From NCBI GenBank assembly GCA_041624375.1, contig JBFJVD010000045.1:1-14066 (forward strand): a stretch of DNA of 14,066 bases. Reading direction: 5' to 3'. The DNA comes from JBFJVD01 sp041624375 (lineage in GTDB: Bacteria > Chloroflexota > Anaerolineae > Anaerolineales > E44-bin32). Shown here piece after piece: positions 8,064 through 14,066 of this stretch. The translations under genes and the position numbers were made by a program. Positions within the stretch are counted from its first letter, which is position 1. The number at the start of each line of letters is the position of its first letter. Under the pieces are notes generated by a model. The model ran no database searches, was not told the DNA's origin, and saw nothing but the letters and a program-made list of their open reading frames with translations.

Positions 8064-9250
8064 ACCCGCTCCGGGACGATCACTCTGCGCTTGGCGCGCT
8101 TGTCCTCGATCGCCTGTTCGTAGACCCCCACAAGCCGTTTGGCCAGGTAGGCGATGTCGAAGTGCTTGGCGCGCTCCAGCGCCGCAGTGCGGAGCTGAAG
8201 CCTGAGCCCGGGATCATCCAGAATCCGGTCCAGCGCGCTGGCAAGCGCCTCAGGGTCTTCTTCCGTGAGCAGCCCTTGAACCCCATGTTCGACCACATCC
8301 CGTGTACCAGTCGCATTGACGGCGACGATCGGCAGTCCGGCCGCCATGGCTTCCATCGTGACCAGGCCCTGGGTCTCGGTGACGGAAGCGAAGGCGAAGA
8401 CGTCGGCGCCTTTCAGGTGGGCGGGGATCTCGGCGAATGAGAGTTTGCCGATGAACTCCACCGAATCAGCCACCTCGAGTTCAAGCGCCTGACGCTCCAG
8501 GCGCTCGCGGTCCGGCCCATCGCCGATGAGCGCAAGGCGAACGTCTTGCCGGTGGCGACAAATCCTGGCGAAGGCTCTCAGCAGCAAGCCCCAGTTCTTC
8601 TCCCTTGCGAGCCTGCCGACCGAGATCAGCACCAGATCGTTGCCCCAACCGCGCTCGGCGCGCACCTGCTCGCCGTCCGCTTTTCGATAGGGAGTCAGGT
8701 CGATCCCGGTCGGAATGACGGTGGCGCCCCGCTCGAGACCGTAGGCCTCCTCCAATTTCTGGCGCATGCTCTCGGAAGGAACGACGACATGATGACAGCG
8801 GCGCATAAAATCCCCGAGGTAGTTCTCAAGCACGTCCTTGATCAGATCCTGGATGAGTTCGGTCTCGATGGGGAAGTAGTGGGTGTAGGCGCGGTACTGC
8901 GTGTGGTAGGTGAAAACGAAGGGCAGGTCGAGCTCTTCCGCCTTGCTCGCCGCCGTCCGGCCGATGAGGAACGGATGGTGGGCATGGATGACGTCCAGGT
9001 GGAGGGCCGGGAGCAGACGATCGACAAAGGGCGAAACCGGGATGGCCAGCGCGAACTCACTCTGCATGGGCAGCGAGATCGAGGGGTAGCGGAAGATGAA
9101 TGGCTCCTGGTCGACGTAGTCTTCTGACTCCTGTGCGAAGACGAAAACATTGTGCCCGAGCTTGCTCAGGGCCTGGCGAAAGGCGCTTACCGAGCGGACG
9201 ACCCCGCTGATCACGGGGTAGTACGTGTTGGTGAACTGGGCAATGTGCAT
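8060..9250 (-). CDS. GT4-family glycosyltransferase
   Basis: The 396-residue retaining glycosyltransferase has the GT-B two-domain layout. The N-terminal acceptor domain contains TNTYYPVISGVVRSV (8-22), VIHAHHPF (87-94) and TYHTQYRAYTHY (114-125). The C-terminal nucleotide-sugar domain has VGRLAREKNW with R213 and K218, IGDGPDRERLE, and the E-x7-E motif with E292 and E300 (TETQGLVTMEAMAAG). The N-terminal pattern resembles diacylglycerol glucosyltransferases and PimB-like enzymes, so a membrane glycolipid is a reasonable but unproven product. Its ATG follows directly after the TAG stop of the glycosidase gene with no gap, and AAGGGAG lies nine bases upstream inside that gene, which implies coupled expression. 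It is the last gene of the minus-strand run. Confidence 0.92.
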   Translation of the reverse strand: MHIAQFTNTYYPVISGVVRSVSAFRQALSKLGHNVFVFAQESEDYVDQEPFIFRYPSISLPMQSEFALAIPVSPFVDRLLPALHLDVIHAHHPFLIGRTAASKAEELDLPFVFTYHTQYRAYTHYFPIETELIQDLIKDVLENYLGDFMRRCHHVVVPSESMRQKLEEAYGLERGATVIPTGIDLTPYRKADGEQVRAERGWGNDLVLISVGRLAREKNWGLLLRAFARICRHRQDVRLALIGDGPDRERLERQALELEVADSVEFIGKLSFAEIPAHLKGADVFAFASVTETQGLVTMEAMAAGLPIVAVNATGTRDVVEHGVQGLLTEEDPEALASALDRILDDPGLRLQLRTAALERAKHFDIAYLAKRLVGVYEQAIEDKRAKRRVIVPERV

Positions 9251-10681
9251 CTAGCGATGCTCCCTTCTGTTGACGGCCATACCCGGCGGAGCAGTCTCCG
9301 ATCGGGCAGCCGGAGCCAGGCCGCTCCAACGTGCGTACACCCGGCAGGCGTGAAAGACCATCGCCGCGTTCCAGGTGAGGGGCGCTTCGGATTGATACCA
9401 GAAGCTCGAAAGCGGGCGGCCATCCGGCCCGTAAACCTCATGGATGACTCCATCACGCACAACTGTGGATGCGATGCGCGAAAGGATTTCGCGGGCCTCT
9501 TCCATTCGACCAAAACGGCAGAGGGCGATCACGTGCCAGGCGCCGAGCCAGAGCCACGCGGCTTCTGTATGATAGGACGCCAGGCCACCCAGCCGATTCT
9601 CCAGCGCAATGGCGCTCGGTGGGTACGGCCGATCTGTGGCGCGCGTGGGAACGGGGTCGGCCATGCCCCGTCGTTCCATTTCGTCGAGGATTTGGTGCCC
9701 CTGTTCAGGCTCGGCGAGCCCCCAGGCGATGGCCAGCAGGTTGCCGCTGCTGCTCAGGAGTTCGAATGTATCCGAAGCGGCGAAGTGGCCCTCGTCCGCC
9801 CGCCAGAACGCGCGCTGGACGGCTTCGCAGACGCGCTCGGCCTGGGCCGTGTAGGATGCCTGTGCACCCTGGCGGTCCAGCAGCCCGGCCATCCATCGCA
9901 TCTCCTCGATCGCCTTCCAGTAAACCACATTCGTGTACAGCACACGCCCATTGCGGGCAACAGTATCGGCCCAATCGGAATAGGATTGCTGCTTCAGCAA
10001 TCCGTCCGACCCAGCATGGCCGCCCAGCCAGTCCAGCCCTTTACCAAGCGCCTCCCAGCGGGCATCGAGCCAGGCCCGCTCGCCGGTGAGGCGCAGGTAG
10101 TTCGCGCTGGCGATGACCAGCAGGGCATTCCCATCAAGCGAGAGCGTATCGTGACCCGTGCGAAACTTGGGCCGCAGGGGCGCGTGGATCGGCTGCTCGC
10201 GGCCGAACTGCGCATGGAGATAGCGGTTGAGCACACTGGTCGAATGCATCTTCACCGGAAACTGGCCATCGGGAACCTGATAGCGCAAGAACATTTCGAG
10301 CCCTTCACGCAAAACCCGCTTGGACTGCAGCTCGGCGAGCCCGAAGGAAGCGAAGCCGAAGTCCCGGGCCCAGGGCTCGCGGAAGTTGCGCCGCCCAGCG
10401 TTGAGGATCAGCACCTCCCCGCCGCTCGCCAGGCGCCGTCGTTCGACGGAGTTCAGCACATTGACCGCGGCGATGGAGGCGGCGCGGATCTCGGGTTCGA
10501 GCGCGAGAACTGATCCCGTGATGCCATTGGGGGGATCAACCAGGCGCGGCTGGCGCAGAAGCTGGCGCAGGTAAGCCAGGAACTGAACAGACAAGAGCCC
10601 GAGTGCCGCGCCGACAAGCGAGCCGAGCAGGAGGGCGACCAGCACCCTGAGCTGCCTCATCGGGGGCCGGGGCCCGGCCAC
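9251..10681 (-). CDS. Membrane-anchored six-hairpin glycoside hydrolase (GDE_C/amylo-glucosidase-like)
   Basis: A 476-residue protein with one N-terminal membrane segment (about 12-30) after a basic start, then an (alpha/alpha)6-barrel glycosidase-like domain. Visible signatures are REPWARDFGFASFG (101-114), GHDTLSLDGNALLVIA (176-191), QSYSDWADTV (232-241, acidic candidates D236 and D239), YTNVVYWKAIEEM and SEAPLTWNAAMVFHA near the C terminus. These resemble glycogen-debranching C-terminal domains and neutral invertase-type GH folds; the exact GH family and substrate are uncertain. The anchor implies action outside the membrane. The GTG at 10681 has a GAGGA 13 bases upstream; an ATG at 10660 is an equally possible start that keeps the whole anchor. 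It lies 16 bases after the EamA gene and abuts the glycosyltransferase start. Confidence 0.8.
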   Translation of the reverse strand: MAGPRPPMRQLRVLVALLLGSLVGAALGLLSVQFLAYLRQLLRQPRLVDPPNGITGSVLALEPEIRAASIAAVNVLNSVERRRLASGGEVLILNAGRRNFREPWARDFGFASFGLAELQSKRVLREGLEMFLRYQVPDGQFPVKMHSTSVLNRYLHAQFGREQPIHAPLRPKFRTGHDTLSLDGNALLVIASANYLRLTGERAWLDARWEALGKGLDWLGGHAGSDGLLKQQSYSDWADTVARNGRVLYTNVVYWKAIEEMRWMAGLLDRQGAQASYTAQAERVCEAVQRAFWRADEGHFAASDTFELLSSSGNLLAIAWGLAEPEQGHQILDEMERRGMADPVPTRATDRPYPPSAIALENRLGGLASYHTEAAWLWLGAWHVIALCRFGRMEEAREILSRIASTVVRDGVIHEVYGPDGRPLSSFWYQSEAPLTWNAAMVFHACRVYARWSGLAPAARSETAPPGMAVNRREHR

Positions 10682-10697
10682 AGCACCCAGGCCGTCC

Positions 10698-11162
10698 TCA
10701 CCGGTTCACGACCAGCAAGACGCCTCCGATGGCCAGCAACAGTCCGGCGACATAGCGCCAGGTAAGCGGTTCACGCAACAAGATCAGGCCGAACAGGCTG
10801 GCGAGCAGCAGCCCGGTAAGGCGGATCAGGGGAGAGGCGATCGAGATCGGCGCTCCAGCCGAGAAGGTCGCGTAAAGGCCGAGCGTGACCAGGGTGAAGG
10901 CCAGGCCGACCCCGGCGGCGGCCAGTACCCCCTCCGGTTCGGCGAACTGCGGCACCCCGCGCACGCGCTGGATGACCACCCAGCCGAGCGAAATGGCGAA
11001 GAGCACGCAACCGAAGATGAGCATAGCCAGGCTGTTGGACAGCCTGCCGGCGGCCAGCTTGACGAACACATCCGCCGTAGCCAGTAAGACGGCGGTGCCG
11101 ATCGCGATCACGATCCAACCCAAGACTCCTCCTGCTTTGTCGACCGGGCCTGGTTGCCTCAT
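10698..11162 (-). CDS. Half-size EamA/DMT-like membrane protein
   Basis: The 154-residue protein has about five membrane helices (near 16-37, 45-66, 79-100, 108-129 and 135-152) and the C-terminal pattern of an EamA unit, LTGLLLASLFGLILLREPLTWRYVAG, where the REP after the fourth helix is typical. Normal EamA transporters hold two such units in about 300 residues; this one has a single unit and would need to dimerise, as small multidrug-resistance-type proteins do. A substrate cannot be inferred; undecaprenyl-linked aminoarabinose flippase subunits are one comparable half-size group, which would suit the sugar genes downstream. The start is uncertain: the ATG at 11162 lacks a clear Shine-Dalgarno, while a GGAGGA inside the frame precedes a GTG at codon 18. 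No frameshift into a second EamA half is seen. Confidence 0.78.
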   Translation of the reverse strand: MRQPGPVDKAGGVLGWIVIAIGTAVLLATADVFVKLAAGRLSNSLAMLIFGCVLFAISLGWVVIQRVRGVPQFAEPEGVLAAAGVGLAFTLVTLGLYATFSAGAPISIASPLIRLTGLLLASLFGLILLREPLTWRYVAGLLLAIGGVLLVVNR

Positions 11163-11188
11163 GCGCGAACAACGAGCTCAGTCCGGCG

Positions 11189-11497
11189 TCATTGTAACGA
11201 ACCCTGGCCGTCTGGACCGCCCTCTTCGTCGGAACGACGATCGGGCTCGGCCACAGCAGCCTCGACCTGACGGTGCAAATCCTCTTTCATGCCGGACGGA
11301 AGATCATCCCAGCGAAGGTCCAGCACCGCAGCCTGCAGCGCCCAGAGCAGGTTTAGCGAGACCCGATCGGGAAAGGCCTCCTTGGCCCGCAGGTAGGCCT
11401 GCACCACACCGACTCGCTCGATGTCCTCGAGCGTCCGGATCCCGACGGCGGCAAGCCATTCGGTGCTCTTGGGGCCGAGGTTGCGGATTTCGGTCAG
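11189..11497 (-). CDS. TfoX C-terminal domain protein with no normal start codon
   Basis: About 100 residues match the TfoX/Sxy C-terminal domain: LTEIRNLGPKSTEWL with a helix-hairpin-helix GPKS, AAVGIRTLEDIERVGVVQAY, then LLWALQAAVLDLRWDDLP. The domain begins immediately after the OsmC stop (TGA 11513-11515) and in the same frame, with no ATG, GTG or TTG between them. The coordinates use a CTG at 11497, which has GGAGGT four bases upstream. The first GTG (11407) would delete the hairpin motif. Another option is an ATG at 11523 in the neighbouring frame: one extra C in the CCCC run (11508-11511), or a -1 slip there, would give a protein starting MPAEPPEVALTEIRN. Readthrough of the TGA would instead fuse it to OsmC. 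TfoX_C proteins are usually small and of unknown function, and the N-terminal TfoX domain is absent. Confidence 0.68.
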   Translation of the reverse strand: MTEIRNLGPKSTEWLAAVGIRTLEDIERVGVVQAYLRAKEAFPDRVSLNLLWALQAAVLDLRWDDLPSGMKEDLHRQVEAAVAEPDRRSDEEGGPDGQGSLQ

Positions 11498-11512
11498 GGC
11501 GACCTCCGGGGC

Positions 11513-12004
11513 TCAGCCGGCATCCACTGCGGCACGCTCGAACGTCATCTCAAGAGAGGTGGTGATGTCAATGCAGTCACCGATCGAACGGGCGACCGGG
11601 CAGCGGGCGGCATGCAGTTCGTGCGCCCGTTCCGCCGCCTCGCGCTTCGCCGGATCCAGCTTGAGCGAATAGCGGACGTGGATGCGGCGGATCACCAGCA
11701 CGCCGTCATCGGTCTCGATTTCACCTTTTGCTTCGGACGTCAGGTAACCTTCCCCGGCGGGGATCTGACGCGCTTCCAGCGCGCCGCCAAATGTGCCGGT
11801 CAGTCAACCGGCGGCGGCCGCAACCACGTAGTCAAGCGTGGCTGGGTGCGGCGTGTAGGCGCCCTCCTCCTTGCCGTAGTACTCGGCGATCTGGCTGTGG
11901 ATGCTGAAATGAATCGGCTCCGACTCAATGGGCAGGTAGGCTCTCCGGAGCGAACCCTTCACCCGCTCGATGCGCACCCGGGAGGTGTACACAACATCCT
12001 TCAT
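11513..12004 (-). CDS. OsmC-family peroxide reductase, probable selenoprotein (in-frame TGA at the reactive Cys)
   Basis: Read through one internal TGA (11804-11806), this frame encodes 163 residues of an OsmC-family protein. Residues 1-66 end HPATLDYVVAAAAG, and the TGA is codon 67, where the family has its peroxidatic cysteine (AGCL/GCF). After it the sequence continues as LTGTFGGALEARQIPAGEG, IHVRYSLKLDP, and HAARCPVARSIGD with the second reactive residue C135, 68 positions later, close to the spacing in OsmC. No other stop occurs until the TGA at 11513. A SECIS-like hairpin follows the internal TGA directly, so selenocysteine is the favoured reading. The ATG has a strong AAGGAGGAG just upstream. 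OsmC/Ohr proteins reduce organic hydroperoxides in the cytosol with thiol or lipoyl donors. It lies 45 bases after ychF. A simple nonsense mutation of a Cys codon is the main alternative. Confidence 0.8.
11765..11803 (-). promoter_or_regulatory. Candidate bacterial SECIS element of the OsmC-like gene
   Basis: On the minus strand the 39 bases right after the TGA can fold. CUGA (11803-11800) pairs with UCAG (11768-11765) as an outer clamp. CGCGCU (11783-11778) pairs perfectly with AGCGCG (11774-11769), and two further G-C/G-U pairs are possible at its base. The apical loop is GGA (11777-11775), which begins with G as bacterial SECIS loops require. There are 26 bases between the TGA and the loop, inside the roughly 16-37 base window described for bacterial SECIS elements. 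The same bases also encode conserved OsmC residues. Folding was done by eye. Confidence 0.6.
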
Positions 12005-12049
12005 CTTCTCCTCCTTGTGTTGTCGCGTCCTGATGCCGATCTCAATTAT

Positions 12050-13150
12050 TCAAACATTGAAGCGGAAGTGGACCACGTCGCCGTCCTGGATCAGGTACTC
12101 TCTACCTTCCGCCCGCAGCTCGCCCGTACTGCGCGCCGCGGGCAGGCTGCCGTGCTTGAGAAAGGTCTCGTGGGCGAGCACCTCCGCCCGGATGAAGCCG
12201 CGCTCGAAGTCGGTGTGGATGACTCCGGCCGCCTGCGGCGCGGGGGTGCCGCGCGAAATGGTCCAGGCGCGCACCTCGGATTCGTTCATCGTGAAGAAGC
12301 TGATTAAGCCGAGGCGTTCGTAGCTCTTGCGGATCAGCTGGTCGAGCCCAGACTCCTCCACGCCAGCCAGCTGCAGGTACTCCTGCCGTTCATCTTCGGA
12401 CAGGTCGGCCAGCTCCATCTCGAGCGCGGCCGCGAGCACCACTACGTCTGCACCTTCGGCGGAGGCGGCCTGCTGAACGGCAGTCACCAGCAGACTCTCG
12501 CCGTGCAGCTCGGCCTCGCCCACATTGGCGGCATAGATCACCGGCTTGCCGGAGAGGAGACGCAGCTCGCGATTCAGCGCCCGGTAGGCGTCCGATTCGC
12601 GGTCCGGAAAGGTGGCCGCCGGCCGCCCGGCGGCAAGATGAGCGTGCACGCCGCGGGCCGCGTCCAAAAGCGGCTGGGCTTTGCGATCCCCTTTGACCTG
12701 GCTTTCCAGTCGTTCGATGCGGCGCTCGATCTGCTCCAGGTCGGCGAGCATCAGCTCGGTGTTCACCGTTTCGATGTCGGCGGCGGGATCCGGCTTCGGG
12801 CGCACATGCACGACGTTCGGGTCTTCAAAGCAGCGCACCACGTGCAGGATGGCGTCGGTGTCGCGGATGTTGCCCAGGAACTGATTGCCGAGCCCTTCGC
12901 CGCGGCTGGCGCCTTCCACCAGGCCGGCGATGTCGACGAATTCGATGGTGGCGTAGATGATGTTGGGCCGGCCGGTGGCCTCCCTCAGCTGGTCCAGGCG
13001 CAGGTCGGGCACCGGGACGATCGCGCGGTTGGGTTCGATGGTGCAGAACGGGTAGTTCGCCACCTCGGCGTTCTGGGTCCGGGTGAGCGCGTTGAACACG
13101 GTGCTCTTGCCGACGTTCGGCAGGCCGACGATGCCGATCTTGAGGCCCAT
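12050..13150 (-). CDS. ychF: Redox-regulated ATPase YchF (Obg/OLA1 family)
   Basis: The 366-residue protein is a full-length YchF. G1 is GLPNVGKST (9-17), G3 is DIAGL (73-77), and the G4 position reads NVGE (209-212) instead of NKxD, the change that gives this family its ATP preference. A coiled-coil insertion lies near 125-155 and the C-terminal TGS domain ends HTDFERGFIRAEV, then DGDVVHFRFNV. YchF associates with ribosomes and affects translation and the oxidative stress response; in other bacteria it represses antioxidant functions. The start at 13150 matches the family N terminus, although the Shine-Dalgarno is weak. It heads the minus-strand run and is followed 45 bases later by the OsmC-like peroxidase, a neat link with the reported redox role. 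Confidence 0.96.
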   Translation of the reverse strand: MGLKIGIVGLPNVGKSTVFNALTRTQNAEVANYPFCTIEPNRAIVPVPDLRLDQLREATGRPNIIYATIEFVDIAGLVEGASRGEGLGNQFLGNIRDTDAILHVVRCFEDPNVVHVRPKPDPAADIETVNTELMLADLEQIERRIERLESQVKGDRKAQPLLDAARGVHAHLAAGRPAATFPDRESDAYRALNRELRLLSGKPVIYAANVGEAELHGESLLVTAVQQAASAEGADVVVLAAALEMELADLSEDERQEYLQLAGVEESGLDQLIRKSYERLGLISFFTMNESEVRAWTISRGTPAPQAAGVIHTDFERGFIRAEVLAHETFLKHGSLPAARSTGELRAEGREYLIQDGDVVHFRFNV

Positions 13151-13239
13151 GGGTTGGTTCGATTCCGTCTGCGGATCCTTCGGACCGGCCCGAAGGAAGG
13201 GAGCGGTCGAGCGCCGCCGGCGATCTGGGCAGCGCGATC

Positions 13240-13248
13240 ATCATATCA
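13240..13248 (-). promoter_or_regulatory. Candidate extended -10 promoter for the ychF run
   Basis: Read on the minus strand, TGATATGAT matches the extended -10 consensus well and sits in a short AT-rich island in otherwise GC-rich sequence. Initiation would fall near 13233, leaving a leader of about 80 bases before ychF. No clear -35 is seen. The rest of the 13151-13412 gap shows no gene I can support; a 64-residue hydrophobic minus-strand frame (13246-13440) is considered incidental. Confidence 0.4.
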
Positions 13249-13412
13249 TTTCGCCGGCTGGAAGGAGCGGCGGGGTCGCGGGAAAGGGGAGGGGTTCAGG
13301 CTCCTCGTAACGCTCTGGGAACGCCCATCGGTCATGCTCTGGAAGATGAGCGTCATCCAACCAAGAATTTGGGCGATCCAGATCACGCCTGGGCGGTTCG
13401 TGGCCGCCTCGC

Positions 13413-13676
13413 TCAGGGTCCGATGACGATGTATGTCCACAGATCCGATGGCCCGAATTCGTACAGCAGCACGTCATCGCCCTGGATCGTCGCGAGGTGC
13501 ACCCCCCAGGCGCCCCGGGGCCCGCGAAGGACCAGGTAGCGCCAGTCGTCCAGCCAGCGGAGAAACTCGATCTCCGGCAGGTCCGGGCCCGGCATGCTCT
13601 CGCCGCACAGATTGCTGATCCGCAGTCCCCCGGAAGCGCGAAAGGCGAAGCGCTGCGACCCTGGCGCCCAGGCCAC
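13413..13676 (-). pseudogene. C-terminal fragment of a TolB/PD40-type beta-propeller protein
   Basis: This minus-strand frame ends at a TGA (13413-13415) and encodes about 87 residues that look like the last blades of a WD40-like propeller: AWAPGSQRFAFRASGGLRISNL follows the W-sP-G-rlAF pattern, and IEFLRWLDDWRYLVLRGPRG with WGVHLATIQGDDVLLYEFG forms the next blade. There is no signal peptide or N-terminal half. The frame stays open rightward only to a TAG at 13812-13814, and beyond about 13690 its sequence stops looking like a propeller, while the opposite strand starts to. The GTG at 13676 is simply the first start codon and is probably not a genuine initiation site. I infer a fragment cut off by an inversion or a chimeric join. 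Confidence 0.55.
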
Positions 13677-13688
13677 ACACCGTTCTAC

Positions 13689-14066
13689 ATGCCGCCCCTC
13701 GCCTGGCGCGACCCCAGCACATTGATGCTGCTCCTCGCGCCCACGGTAGACGTTGGTGAGGAGCTTGACGTCTTCTCTGAGCTCCTGGATTGGGAGTTTG
13801 GCCTGTATTCGCTAGACACATCGGAGGCGACCCTCGCCAGGACGCAAGCACTGCGAGGCTTCTACCCCTCGGCCATGTTGTCGCCGGATATGGACCGCCT
13901 GGGCTATGTACGGGCGCTCCGCGAGAGTGAAGACCGGGAGATCTACATGGTCGACCTCGCCAGCGGGGCAGAAGTGCTTTACGCGAGCGGCAATGAAGCC
14001 CGGTTGATCCGTTGGGGGTCCGATTCCCACTACCTCCTCTTCGCCGTAATTTTGGAAGATCAGTGG
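13689..14066 (+). CDS. Partial TolB/PD40-type beta-propeller protein, runs off the window
   Basis: From ATG 13689 the plus strand is open for 126 codons to the last base, with no stop. The translation has propeller repeats: PLAWRDPSTLMLLLAP, GLYSLDTSEATLARTQAL, YPSAMLSPDMDRLGYVRA, EIYMVDLASGAEVLYASG and RLIRWGSDSHYLLFAV, which fit the sPDg-rlayv / iyvvDl / irWspDg-yLlf pattern. Such proteins are usually secreted or periplasmic, but no signal peptide is present, and the ATG is only the first available start. The left end meets, within about a dozen bases, an oppositely oriented C-terminal piece of the same kind of protein. The two look complementary (inner blades here, final blades there), so this may be the body of one broken gene. 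Confidence 0.65.
   Translation, partial: MPPLAWRDPSTLMLLLAPTVDVGEELDVFSELLDWEFGLYSLDTSEATLARTQALRGFYPSAMLSPDMDRLGYVRALRESEDREIYMVDLASGAEVLYASGNEARLIRWGSDSHYLLFAVILEDQW

Noticed and set aside
9152..10513. A 453-codon open frame on the plus strand opposite the glycosidase and glycosyltransferase genes
   Set aside because: It is antisense to two well-recognised genes, shows no domain, and arises from GC-rich codon bias.
11513..11515. Selenocysteine at the second TGA, between OsmC and TfoX_C
   Set aside because: A small GGUC/GACC hairpin follows, but its loop is only about 12 bases from the TGA, shorter than bacterial SECIS spacing, and no conserved Cys is expected there.
11513..12004. OsmC as an ordinary pseudogene split by a stop codon
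   Set aside because: Not excluded, but less likely: the single stop is exactly at the catalytic Cys, the rest is undamaged, and a SECIS-like fold follows.
12503..13426. A 307-codon open frame on the plus strand opposite ychF
   Set aside because: It is a shadow of the highly conserved ychF coding sequence.
13246..13440. A 64-codon hydrophobic frame on the minus strand overlapping the propeller fragment end
   Set aside because: No ribosome binding site and no family resemblance; it overlaps the candidate promoter and a better-supported coding piece.
1..14066. CRISPR arrays, insertion sequences, tRNA or rRNA genes
   Set aside because: No regularly spaced repeats, transposase motifs, terminal repeats or tRNA/rRNA-like segments were seen by reading; a dedicated search could not be run.

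Overview
The window is GC-rich, tightly packed bacterial DNA with many stop/start overlaps (TGATG, ATGA, GTGA, TAGATG). The gene mix (Lon-like AAA_32 protease, F420-type luciferase-family oxidoreductase, GT4 glycosyltransferase, YchF, an OsmC/TfoX_C pair) would suit a Chloroflexota (Anaerolineae-like) bacterium. That assignment is inference; no rRNA or tRNA is present to confirm it.

Layout. At 1-256 there is no supportable gene. At 257-1566 (+) an unrecognised helical protein overlaps an epoxide-hydrolase-like alpha/beta hydrolase. At 1642-1893 (+) lies a small GlsB/YeaQ-type membrane protein followed by a hairpin. At 2114-8063 (+) a compact run encodes the Lon-like protease, a tandem universal stress protein, an F420-type oxidoreductase, an M19 dipeptidase and a four-helix membrane protein. 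It meets a minus-strand run tail to tail at a shared CTAG (8060-8063). Read leftward from 13150, that run encodes YchF, an OsmC-family protein, a TfoX C-terminal domain protein, a half-size EamA transporter, a membrane-anchored six-hairpin glycosidase and a GT4 glycosyltransferase. At 13413-14066 two pieces of a TolB/PD40-type beta-propeller protein lie on opposite strands and meet head to head; the right one runs off the window.

Main discovery candidate. The OsmC gene (11513-12004, minus) has an in-frame TGA at 11804-11806, exactly where the family has its reactive cysteine. Recognisable OsmC sequence continues on both sides, the resolving CP motif is intact, and a hairpin of about 39 nt starts right after the TGA with its apical G in the range expected of a bacterial SECIS. 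The best reading is a selenocysteine-containing OsmC peroxidase. The next gene, with a TfoX C-terminal domain, is in the same frame behind a second TGA and has no normal start codon, so it may need recoding, a rare start, or a one-base sequence correction.

Theme. Several genes relate to stress and quality control (Lon-like protease, Usp, GlsB, OsmC, YchF, epoxide hydrolase). The GT4/glycosidase pair suggests envelope glycan or glycolipid work.
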